A stretch of 64,000 bases of DNA from Corynebacterium lactis (GTDB taxonomy: Bacteria; Actinomycetota; Actinomycetes; Mycobacteriales; Mycobacteriaceae): positions 124,001 through 188,000 of the forward strand of contig NZ_ULHE01000003.1 in the NCBI RefSeq assembly GCF_900519355.1. Reading direction: 5' to 3'. The notes below the pieces were generated by a model, which saw nothing but the letters and a program-made list of their open reading frames with translations, did not search any database and had not been told where the DNA came from. Positions 45,128 through 55,600 of this stretch are shown one piece after another. The number at the start of each line of letters is the position of its first letter. The first letter of the stretch is position 1. The position numbers were made by a program, and so were the translations under genes.

Positions 45128-45367
45128 CTAGGCTGCATTGTCCGCTGAAAGATACATGCTTACAGCAAAGGAGATTAGTGAAAGTTCGCTAACGCCTTCT
45201 TCTTTAGCGCGGGCAGCCAGCTTCTCGCTCAGCGCATGCGGAAGAAAATCAGTGATACCTACACCCCAATTGAACTCGGCATTATCCAACCGGTCCTTGG
45301 ACCATCCCGCTTCAAAATCTTCGGCGACGGCTAGCTCTTCGGGCGTCATGTTTTCGTTCATCGCCAT
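45128..45367 (-). CDS. Orphan antitoxin-like protein
   Basis: A 79-residue acidic protein (MTPEELAVAEDFEAGWSKDR ... ALSEKLAARAKEEGVSELSLISFAVSMYLS). It resembles the antitoxin-like protein at 42,586-42,819 in layout: an LAxxxDFExG-type start, then an RHH-like C-terminus. AAAGGATTGG precedes the ATG at 45367. No toxin gene flanks it, so it may be an anti-addiction relic or a regulator of the neighbouring transfer genes. Confidence 0.55.
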   Translation of the reverse strand: MAMNENMTPEELAVAEDFEAGWSKDRLDNAEFNWGVGITDFLPHALSEKLAARAKEEGVSELSLISFAVSMYLSADNAA

Positions 45368-45919
45368 CCAATCCTTTCTGTGTACACACGACAAGCCACC
45401 ATGACGTGAAAAATTTTCTGCTGACCATTTGAATAGATCTCGCCACCAACCTCGAGTAACCGCACATGTGAGTCGAACCCCAATCGGATAACCCTCAGCG
45501 GCTCATCTCTTTTCCGTGACACTCACAACCGGGCGATTCCATGCCTGAAGAATATCCGACTTCTCTATCCCATGCCGCAGCGCAGACGGCAACAACCTAA
45601 TCATGCGCTCAATCCTCCTCTGAAAAGTCTGACGTCATCAGACAGCAACCTACCCACCACATGGTTCCTCCAACATCAATCATCAATACAGTAACGCTTT
45701 CACGCTCTCTATCGTCACCACACTCGTCAACGTTCGTTGTCTGTTGACTTCGTCACATTCGACCTAAAGGTCGACACACCTCTGGCAGATATACATCTGC
45801 GACTTCTTGTGGGTGACCTGCGTGAACACAGGCAGGCGAAAAACTGCCATAGTTCGTCATCGTTCGGAGGGCAAAAGTAGGTCTTAACTTTTCGCCGCAT
45901 CGTTCCTAACCTCTGGCGC
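45368..45919. other. Gene-free region upstream of the relaxase; candidate oriT
   Basis: About 550 bp without a credible gene, less GC-rich than its surroundings and full of small dyads: GTCTGACGTCATCAGAC (about 45,630), TCGACCTAAAGGTCGA (about 45,760), GCAGATATACATCTGC (about 45,785) and CCTGCGTGAACACAGG (about 45,820). The relaxase gene follows directly. MobF relaxases commonly act on an oriT placed just before their own gene, so this is the best place for it. The nick site cannot be read off. Confidence 0.5.
45878..45893 (+). promoter_or_regulatory. 16-bp shared element, copy 2
   Basis: GTAGGTCTTAACTTTT, 26 bases before the relaxase ATG at 45920. It is identical to the copy before the divergent gene at 45,003 and in the same orientation relative to the gene it precedes. 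Confidence 0.7.
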
Positions 45920-48900
45920 ATGATGTCGATTCGAGTGGTCAATGCAGGCGATGGGTACGCCTATCTGCTGCGCAATGTGGCAACCGCCGACGTCGACACC
46001 TCCGTCGGAACTCGACTCGGTGACTACTACCAGGAAACCGGAACTCCACCCGGGCGGTGGTTCGGCCGAGGAATCGCCGGACTGCATTCAACGGTCGTCA
46101 CTGACGGCTCTGTCGTGGACAAGGAGCACATGGCGGCCCTCTACGGTGAAGGACTACACCCGGAGGCAGATGCGAAAATCGCTGCCGGTGCCGCCATTGC
46201 TGATGTTCAGTTGGGCCGGGCGTATCCGATTTACAGCGGCGGCGACGAGGTCCTGGCTGAGATCGCCAAGCGCGAAAAGCAATTCCGCTATGAGCAGGGG
46301 CGGCGCCCTGACACCGACGAGCGCAACACCATCGCCGTTGACACCGCCAGGGCTCACTACACGGCAGCAACCGGATTTGACCACGCCTCTCCACGGGAGA
46401 TTTTGGCGTGGGTCAATGAGAAAAAGAACTCAGTGCGGCAGGCAACCGCTGGCTTTGACCTGACATTTTCCCCAGCAAAATCCATCAGCGTGCTGTGGGC
46501 ACTAGGCGATGACGACACCCGGAAAACGATTGAATCTGTCCATGCCCAGTGCGTCAACGACACATTGGACTGGGTTGATCAGACGGCTCTTCGCACTCGC
46601 TGCGAGGTCGCCGGGGTGAAACAACTCACTCGGACTCGGGGGCTGATTGCCGCACAGTTCGTCCACTACGACACTCGAAGCGGCGACCCCGACCTGCACA
46701 CTCACTGCCTGATATCGAATAAGGTTCAGGGCCCGGATGGGAAGTGGCGCAGCGTCGATTCTCGTTCACTGATGGCATCTGCGGTGTCAGCATCAACACA
46801 TTACAACGCTCTAATGATGCAGCGACTACGAGAGGAACTCGGCTTATCGTTTACCAATTACGAGTCCGATCCGGCCAAACTTCCTGTCTGGGAGGTAGCC
46901 GGCGTCGATCCTTCCTTATTGGCTCATTTTTCTAAGCGCCGCCTCGGCGCCCGCCCCCGATTTGAGCAACTCTGCGCCGACTACCGTGCCAACCATGGGC
47001 GCTCTCCCGGACTACGGGCCACCCGCAAACTCTGGCAAAAGGCTGTACTCGATACGCGCCCGAACAAAGATGAGGCGCGCTCACTCGCCCAGCTGTGCAA
47101 AGGGTGGCGTGAGGAAATCGCAGCCGAGTTTGGCACACAAGTCGTCGCTGACATCGTTCGCAGTGTTCACGCCGCCCAGGATGCTCGCGCGGCTGCGCCA
47201 GCGGTCGATAGCGACAACTGGGTGGATTTCGTGTCCGCACGCTCCCGATCAGCGCTAGCGCTTGCGGTCTCGCGACGCTCTGAGTTTCGCCGCCATCATC
47301 TGCGCACGGCTGTCGAACAGGACCTCGCCCAGTTCGACTTCCCCACCGCCACCGCCCGTGCCCAGGCTACCGATGTGGTGCTACGGCGCGCGCTCAATGA
47401 CGCAATCCGGCTGACGCCACAAGCCTCCTACCGAATTCCCGGTCGCCTGCTCGGAGAAGACGGCGAACTTTTTGACCGCAGTGCCGATCAGATTGTCTAC
47501 ACCACTGCCGAGGTTATAGCAGCAGAAAACACGGTGCTGGAGTCGACTGTTGAGCCGACTGCGCACATCGTCACCAACGCTGAAATCGATGCCGCACTTG
47601 ATCGCCATCAACAATTACGAGGCTTTGCACTCAACACCGGACAAGAGGCCTTGGCACGCCATTTGGTGGCCACCGGCATGCAAACAGTCGCCGGTGTGGG
47701 ACCTGCTGGCACGGGCAAAACCGCATCCATGGCCGTCGTAGCTGACATCTGGCGCAGCGCCGGACACGAAGTTTTCGCCTTCGCACCATCGGCGGTGGCA
47801 GCCACCACCTTGGGCGAGGACATCGGGGAGACCGGGCACACATTAGCGCGGGCGACGTACATGTGGCGCGGCAAAATTGGCACCAGCCCTCGCAGTATTG
47901 AAGCTGTCGAGCACGTGCTGGGTAGAAAAATCAGCGCTGGGGATATGCTGCTCGTTGACGAAGCGGGCATGGCGAGTACCGATGATCTTGCGGCCATCGT
48001 TGAGATCGCCGAGGCCACCGGTGCGGTGGTGCGCATGGTCGGTGACCCCTACCAGTTGGACGCTGTGGAAACCGGCGGGCTGTTCCGCACGGTCTGTAAG
48101 CGCACCTCTGCCGTCGAACTTGACCAGGTTATGAGGCAAGGCGACGATGCTGAGCAAGCTACCGCCGGGCTTGCAATCCGTCGCGGAGACCCGACCGGTT
48201 TGGAGCTTTACCACCACCGTGGCTGGATTGCCGGCGGGACGTCTTCACACATGATCGATGGAGCCGTTGCTGCCTGGTTGGCAGACTTTGACCGAGGGCG
48301 AACAAGCCTACTAGTTGCCTCCACTAACGCAGTTGTAGCCGAGGCGAATAGTCGAATTCAGGCGGAAATGATTCGACGGGGCACAGTGCAAGCGCAGGGC
48401 AGTTGGCTTGCCCGGCTACTGCGGCGTACCCCGCCGCACACACGGCTAGGTGATGGCCACACCGCCTTTATTGGTGACACGATTCTTACCCGCAACAATC
48501 ACAACGCCCCGCAACCCGACGGCACGACCTTGCGGGTACTCAATGGGCAGAAATGGACGATCGACCACATCGACCGCGATGGGGCCATCACCGCAATCAA
48601 TGCGGAGAGCGGTCGCAGCATCATTCTTGACTCCGATTACGTCCGGCACCACTGCCAGTTAGGGTATGCCTCGACAATCCACCGTGCCCAAGGCGTTACG
48701 GTGGATTGCACTCACGCGGTAGTCGACGCATCGACAGATCGCCGCGGCCTGTATGTGGCATTGACGCGCGGCAAACACGAAAACCGCCTGTGGACAATTA
48801 CCGACCCACGCCTGGACGAGGCCGAAGAAGCCGGGCATCTCCACATGGACGGTGACGCAGAACCAGCAACCGCCATGGGCGTCTTGGAGCGCATTGTTGC

Positions 48901-49570
48901 CCACGACAGTGGCCACATCACCGCCAGCGACCTTGCCGACGAGTTAGCCGAGAAGGAGACCAGCACGCAGCGGCGCACCCAGCTCTATCGAGCAGCAGTC
49001 GCCGCACTCGCCGATGACTATGCCACCGTCGCCACCGATGAGATCATCGATGGGCTGCCCGTCGACATCGCCGATGCCCTTGGGCAGGACGATATTGACC
49101 GGATTAGGCAAGCCTCGAAGAGAGCTGGACTACGCGGAGTTGATGTGGGCATGCGCATCGACCAGGTCAGCCGTCTCGGCGGCAATGAGCGCGACGTTGC
49201 AGCTGTGGTGTCCGCGCGCATCGACCAGCTCGACGGGGATGACACGGGTCTTGCGGTGCCGCCGGTGACCTCACACACCGACCTGGCGCTCCATGGTTTC
49301 GCGGTCGAACTCGCAGCAGAACTCGCCGACGAGAACCACTCCGTCACTGTGACGAAACAACCCGAGGAACCAGCAGTCTCAGAGCTATCGGCGAAGGAAC
49401 GCCTAAAAGCACAATTGCGCGAAAAGTTCCGAGCTCGCGTGGCCGATGCAGCCATGGAGGCTGCTGCCGAGGGGGCCGCTCGGCGGGCTGCCGAGCGGGA
49501 AGCATCCGCTGCAAGCGAGCTGTTCGCACCCACCCTTAGCCAGGAGAACGTAGGGGGTGCGGAACTGTAG
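45920..49570 (+). CDS. MobF-type relaxase-helicase (TrwC/TraI-like)
   Basis: A 1,216-residue conjugative relaxase. The N-terminal TrwC relaxase domain (1 to about 400) has DYYQETGTPPGRWFGRG with Tyr36-Tyr37 near the catalytic tyrosines, FDLTFSPAKSISVLWALGD, and the metal triad HYDTRSGDPDLHTHCLI (His260, His262). The helicase part has Walker A VAGVGPAGTGKTASMAV near 590 and DMLLVDEAGMAS, then UvrD-like C-terminal motifs (GYASTIHRAQGVTVD). It nicks oriT, stays bound to the 5' end and unwinds the strand for transfer. The C-terminal 150 residues are charged and coiled-coil-like. The Met at 45923 is an alternative start. Confidence 0.93.
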   Translation: MMSIRVVNAGDGYAYLLRNVATADVDTSVGTRLGDYYQETGTPPGRWFGRGIAGLHSTVVTDGSVVDKEHMAALYGEGLHPEADAKIAAGAAIADVQLGRAYPIYSGGDEVLAEIAKREKQFRYEQGRRPDTDERNTIAVDTARAHYTAATGFDHASPREILAWVNEKKNSVRQATAGFDLTFSPAKSISVLWALGDDDTRKTIESVHAQCVNDTLDWVDQTALRTRCEVAGVKQLTRTRGLIAAQFVHYDTRSGDPDLHTHCLISNKVQGPDGKWRSVDSRSLMASAVSASTHYNALMMQRLREELGLSFTNYESDPAKLPVWEVAGVDPSLLAHFSKRRLGARPRFEQLCADYRANHGRSPGLRATRKLWQKAVLDTRPNKDEARSLAQLCKGWREEIAAEFGTQVVADIVRSVHAAQDARAAAPAVDSDNWVDFVSARSRSALALAVSRRSEFRRHHLRTAVEQDLAQFDFPTATARAQATDVVLRRALNDAIRLTPQASYRIPGRLLGEDGELFDRSADQIVYTTAEVIAAENTVLESTVEPTAHIVTNAEIDAALDRHQQLRGFALNTGQEALARHLVATGMQTVAGVGPAGTGKTASMAVVADIWRSAGHEVFAFAPSAVAATTLGEDIGETGHTLARATYMWRGKIGTSPRSIEAVEHVLGRKISAGDMLLVDEAGMASTDDLAAIVEIAEATGAVVRMVGDPYQLDAVETGGLFRTVCKRTSAVELDQVMRQGDDAEQATAGLAIRRGDPTGLELYHHRGWIAGGTSSHMIDGAVAAWLADFDRGRTSLLVASTNAVVAEANSRIQAEMIRRGTVQAQGSWLARLLRRTPPHTRLGDGHTAFIGDTILTRNNHNAPQPDGTTLRVLNGQKWTIDHIDRDGAITAINAESGRSIILDSDYVRHHCQLGYASTIHRAQGVTVDCTHAVVDASTDRRGLYVALTRGKHENRLWTITDPRLDEAEEAGHLHMDGDAEPATAMGVLERIVAHDSGHITASDLADELAEKETSTQRRTQLYRAAVAALADDYATVATDEIIDGLPVDIADALGQDDIDRIRQASKRAGLRGVDVGMRIDQVSRLGGNERDVAAVVSARIDQLDGDDTGLAVPPVTSHTDLALHGFAVELAAELADENHSVTVTKQPEEPAVSELSAKERLKAQLREKFRARVADAAMEAAAEGAARRAAEREASAASELFAPTLSQENVGGAEL

Positions 49571-49612
49571 GGAAGAAAAATGACGACCCACAAAAAAGCG
49601 TTTGAAAATTAC

Positions 49613-49627
49613 CTATAACTATTATAG
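49613..49627 (+). promoter_or_regulatory. Palindromic -10-like sequence before the helicase gene
   Basis: CTATAACTATTATAG, a 6-3-6 palindrome that contains TATAAC and ATTATA in a local AT-rich stretch, 22 bases before the ATG at 49649. AAAGGAGGGC follows as a very strong RBS. It could be a promoter for the giant gene, separate from the relaxase. Confidence 0.45.
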
Positions 49628-49648
49628 CCTAAAGGAGGGCTGGTAGAA

Positions 49649-52600
49649 ATGGCCCGAAGAAAAATCACAGACTCGAACCAGTTGTCACTTTTCGACTCTG
49701 ATTCTTTTGCTGATCTTGCCGACAAAGAGAAGGGAAACTTGGGAAATGATGCCCGACGATCTACCCGACGACCACTGGATGCAGCCTTTGATGGTCGACG
49801 AAACCTTCGATACGAAACTGGTTCGTCAATTCCTTCTGCTGACCAATCAGACAGCGACTCCCCTGGCCGTCAATCTATTCCTCAGAGAACTAGCGGAAGA
49901 ACTCAGCGACGGGTTCCTTCCACGAATCGACCGGGAGCTACAGGAGAAGTTTGGGAAAACGGAAACAGACGACCAGATCAGAAGGGCTCGCCGTCGGCTG
50001 CTGTTTCAGTTCCGCCAACATCAGTTCGCAACCAAACTAATGACCCCAGCTCTCGAAGCAAACGAGGGACGGTGGTCAAGTCTACATCCGCTGATGACGG
50101 CTCATCGGCCATTTCGAACTCCATCGACCAGAGTGGACGCAGTGATGAGAGTAACGGTGCGCAAAGCCCACGAGGAATTGGGACTGCCGACCGACCCGGA
50201 GAGCATCGACAAGAGGTGGGAAGCCCTCAACAACCAGGTGGACTTGCTCGTGACGCAGCGTCAGATTCAGCTCTACCAGCAGTGGATGAGCCAAAAAGCG
50301 CCATATCCGACATCAGAGCGGGACATGGAAAAGCTGTGGGAGCGGGAACAGATGCAAGCAGCCAATCAGGTGATCTACGAAGAGCTGACGGAGCCGATCA
50401 TCGCGAAGTCGCTGGACGAGGAGGAGAATATCTCCCGGGCGGAAGATTTACTCTAGGTACTGGCACCACGCTCGATCCCGATCGCTACCAGCAGCTAGCT
50501 TCCGATTTAGCTAGCCGCGAGCATTCCGCGACCGCTGATGAGTCCATTGAGGGGTACGCACTGGCAATGTGGCGCAGCCAGCTAAACGCTGCAGCCACTC
50601 TTTCTGGACTTGTGCCCAGCAAGGACGGCACCATGGCGATTAATCCTTTCTGGCACACCTTCAGTCGGATGTTGTCTGGATTTCCCGACGCTGATGTGCG
50701 AGCCATGGTCGATAGCCCCGAAGCTACCGACGACTACGTCTACCGCGCCGAACTTGAGCTTGCCCGCCGAGGCTACTTCTACGATGACACCGCTCCACCA
50801 ACCGAGGTTGAGCAACATATCGCCGCCGTCGCCTTCGGAAAAATAGCCCTCGACGACTTGTCGGACAATCAGGCAGAGGCCATCTACAACTACTTCACCA
50901 ACGCCAACGAACGAGGTACCTTCACAGGCCCGGCCGATACGATGCTTACACCCCTGCAGGCCTGGGCATACGATGCCACCAGCCTCATTGTGGCCGACCG
51001 CGTCGCGGCCGACCCATCCCACTATGTCGAACAGCTCCGCTCCGGTCAAACTGATAGCCCACTTGTTCGCGATGCACTGCTGCCTCACCTTGGCCACGAC
51101 CTACTCTTGGAGGCCTGGGCCGAAGGGTATGTGCGCCGAACAGCGACCGACACCCCGGCTATCGCGCTCGTCGATAGCGAAGTCGGCGATCTTGACGACG
51201 AGACACTATCGGCCAGCCACGCGGCCTTGATCGAGGCCAGCAAGGGCGCACCTGTGCATATTCGCCCCGTCCTCGACGAGATCGCCTCCGAGGCTTACGC
51301 TGAACTCACCAACCGCACCGAGCACTTCGATACCGGCGAGGCTACCTACGTCGTCACCACAACCTCCCCAGAGGAGGCATCCCAATGCTTAGGCCAGGCA
51401 CTTTCATTCGTTCCCCCTGCGCAATCGCTTGCTCCCCGCGGGCCTAAAGGCCGCGCCCGCGCCAACATTGACGCCATTCGTCTCGTCGCCCAGCTCGACA
51501 CCGACAATCGGTGGCCCACCGCCGATGAGCAACGCATCCTTGCTGCCTACTCAGGCTGGGGTGGGGCCTCACAGATTTTTGATAAGAACAACACCCAATG
51601 GACCAAGGAATACGGCGAGCTCCTCGATGCCCTACCGGAAGGCGTCACGGTTACGGATTTAAGTTCCTCCGTTAATACTGCCTTCTACACCGCTCCTGGT
51701 GTCACCAAGGCCATGTGGGACGCCCTTGAAACCGCAGGTTTTAGCGGCGGCGAGGTCCTCGAACCTGGCTGTGGTATCGGCGGGTTTATCGGGGCTGCCC
51801 CAGAAACTGCTCATATGACAGGTGTTGAACTCGACCCTATCGCGTCACGGATCAGCAGCCTGCTCTACCCCACGGACACCGTCGTCAACCAGAGCTTCAC
51901 GAAGCTCAGTACCGAGAGCAAGCCCTTTAGCGCTGCCATTGGCAACGTGCCTTTCAACAAGGACGATAAACCGCACGACCCGCGCTACAACCCGAAGGGG
52001 CTAAGCGTCCACAATTACTTCATTTCCAAATCCACCGAGCTGGTGCAACCAGGCGGCTATATCGCCCTGATTACCAGCGTGTCGACGTCGGATGCGGCAA
52101 TGCCCACCGCACGCAAGCAGATTACTACAAACGCGGATGTGGTCACCGCTGTGCGTCTTCCGGAAGAGACGTTCCGCACGGTGGCGGGCACGTCTGTGAT
52201 CTCCGACCTGCTCGTCTTGCGGGTGCGTGAACCAGGCCAAGTCCCCGATGAGCGCACCTTGCAGTGGTTGTCCACCGAGAACATTTCCCTCGGCAGCACG
52301 ACCCTCACCACGAACTCGTTTTTTGCTGCGAACCCAGGCAACATCATCGGCACTCAGTCCGTCGGTTACGACCGTTTTAAAGAGCCGATCATGCGGGTCA
52401 ACGCCGATGAGGACACTATCGCGCCGCAGCTCTCAGAAATCCTGACCCGCGAGATCACCGCTGCCGTGGCAAGCGGCCGTGGCCACACGGTCCCAGCTGT
52501 AACCAACGCCCAGCGCGAAGCACTCTCCGAGTTCACTACCGTCAACGCCACCGCCGAGCCCATCCCCGGCACCATTACCTACACTCGTGACGCCGACGGC

Positions 52601-55600
52601 ACGTACCACTTCACCCAATATGAGGCCAACGGCACCTGGGTACCTGTCACGGTTGCGAAAGCCTACCACCGTGAGTGGGCGGAACTCATTGACCTCCGGG
52701 AGGCAGAAAAGACACTCCAAGACGCCTACAAGGAAGATAAGGGCGTCGCACAGGCCCAGCAGCGCCTCCACAGCCTCTACGATGCTTACCTCGCAGCCCA
52801 CGGACCTATCAACCGCTTCGAGATCCAACCTGGCCGCGCCCCATCGGCCACGGCCCAAAACAAGGCCTTCCAGGCGCTAGCCGCTGATTGGCGGGCTGCC
52901 AACGGCTACGAGCCCGGCGACCCGCTACCTGACGACACTGAGACACTCTTGCGGGAACAAGCAGCAGAAGCGGTTCCAAAGAAGGTGCAAAAACACCTCG
53001 GAAAACTCCGCGACGATCCTGACATGCAACGAGTACTTGCACTCGAGGTCTTCGACGAAGGAGCCGGCACGGCCACCAAATCGGCGCTGTTTTTCCGCAA
53101 CCCGGCTCGTACCACGACCCGTCCCACCCACGCCGATTCCCTGCCTGATGCAATCTCCATCGCACGATCAGAAACCGGTGGTCTTGACCTGCGTCGCATC
53201 GCGGAGCTCACTGACCGCGATGTTGAGACGGTCACCGACGAGCTTCTCGACGACGGTCTTGCTTTTCGTGACCCCGCATCCCCCGACGAGCTCATCGACC
53301 GCGGCGATTACCTCTCAGGTTTCGTCGCCGACAAACTCGCCACCGCACGCCTGGCAGCAGAGACTGACCCACGACTGCGCGCCAACGTCACAGAGCTCTT
53401 AGCTGTCCAACCTCCAGAGATCACCGACTTTGCAATCCGACCAGGGGCAACCTGGATCCCCACGGCCTACTATGAGCAGTTTGCCGCCGAAAAACTCGGG
53501 GCCGCAGGCTGGTCACGGCTGAAAATCAGCCGTGGCAGCGGTGAATGGAAAGTCAGCGTGGATAGCACCTACTGGGCGTGGGGAGGCAACGCCGACATGG
53601 CCTACGGCCTTGTCGTCGCTAATAACCGTGCCGGTAAGACCTACAACTTCCAGGCCACAGGCCAGGCCCGCGAGGCCACCAACCAAGGTGTCGGCTGCAA
53701 TCGCAAAGACGGCGTGGCGGTGCCTGCGTTCAAGACATTCGAAGCCATACTCAACCTGTCGGCACCGCAGGCCTCCTGGTCTAAGGAATGGGTGGAATCC
53801 CGAGGCATCAAGCCCGGCACCCATGGGCAGGCTACCGCCTTTTTGGCCCGCAAGGCCCAAGCGCTGCAAGAGGAGTTTTCTGACTGGGTCATGTCTGATC
53901 CGGGTCGTGCCCGAGAAGTAACCCGCGCCTACAACAAAGCCTTCAACGGCTTTGTACCCCGCACCTACGACGGGTCGGCCCGCGCGTTGCCAGGTCTTGG
54001 AGACAAATTCACTCCCTACGATTACCAGCGCAACGCCGTCGAGCGCATCGTCAACGAACCCGCCGTTCTCCTCAACCACGTCGTCGGCGCCGGCAAAACC
54101 GGCACGATGTTCATGGCAGCAGCAGAACTCAAACGCCTAGGGCTGGCCCACCAGCCGTGGATGGTCGTGCCCAACCATATCGCTGACCAAGTCACCCGAG
54201 AAGCCATCCAGTGGTACCCCGGAGCCCAGGTGCTCTCTGCCGCAGGAATCAGCGACAAGACCGGCCGAGCTCGGTTTATCGCCCAAACCGCCTCCCGCGA
54301 CTGGGACTTGGTCATCGTCCCCCAAAGCGTGTTCGAACTCATCCCCGTCGACGCGGAAACCCAAATCGACTACTTCCAAGGGCAACTGGCAACAACCCGC
54401 CGTAGTCTCACACAGGCCAAAGCCACCGCTGACGGCGCAAAAACCCCGACAGTCAAACAGATCGAAGGGGCAGTCAAACGCATGGAAAACCACCTGGAAA
54501 AGCTCCTTGATTCACCGCGGGACCAGACCATGACGATTAATCAAACTCCCTGCGACTATCTCATCGTCGACGAGGCGCACATGTACAAAAACCTCATGCG
54601 CACCTCCCAGGTCTCCGACCTGTCCCACCCGGGGTCAAAAAAGGCCTCCGACCTGGACATGAAGCTCCAGTGGCTGCGGGCCGCCAAAGCCGAGCGCGGC
54701 ACAGCCTCCCCCGTGGCCACGTTTGCCACCGGCACCCCGATTGCCAACAATCTCGCCGAAATCTGGGTGATGGCCAAATATCTGCGCCCCGACGTCTGCC
54801 AATCCCTGGGCATCGATGACGTTAATGCCTTTGGGGCAACGTTTACCGAGCAAGTCTCCGATGTCGAGGTCAAGCCGTCTGGCACAGGGCTGCGCCAGAA
54901 AGTCCGCACCGCCGCCTACACCAATATCGCCGAACTGGCTAACGCCTCCAGTCTCTTTATGGACGTCGTCACCACCGATGACATCACCGCACGACTGCCC
55001 CGTCTGGCATCCGGGGCCAGCAATCGTGTGATCGAGTTCGACGTGGAACAAGAAGTCAAGGACTTCATCCATGACCTTGGCGTGCGCTCTGACTACGACT
55101 GGGACGCAGACCCAGATCGTCGCCGTACCGCCAGCGCACTCGGCCGCAATGTCACAGGCCCGGAGATCGATATGGCCTTAAAAATCGCCTCCGACGGCCG
55201 GAAAGTCACCCTCGACGGACGCCTGGCGGGGCTGACCATCGACGGGCCTGGCTCCCGTGTGGGTGCCGTGGCCACGACCATCATCGACCAATGGAACAAG
55301 ACCAAAGACCGCACCTACACCACAGCCGACGGCAGTCCCTCCCCCAAACCTGGCGGTGTTCAAATCGTCTTCTGCGATACCGGAACGCCAGGTGGGGCAG
55401 GATTTTCCATCTATGACGCGATCCGTGACGAACTTACCGCACGCGGTATGGACCGCACCCGCATCGCCTTCGTCCACGAGTGGGATAAGGACAAGGCCAC
55501 CCTGTTTCAAAAATGCAACGACGGCGATATAGATGTCGTCATTGGCTCCACCGCAAAAATGGGCACTGGAGCCAACCTCCAACGCCGCGCAGTGGCCCTG

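Noticed and set aside
50440..50456. Programmed -1 frameshift joining the nested frame to the helicase
   Set aside because: No canonical slippery heptamer or downstream structure is evident at the end of the nested frame.
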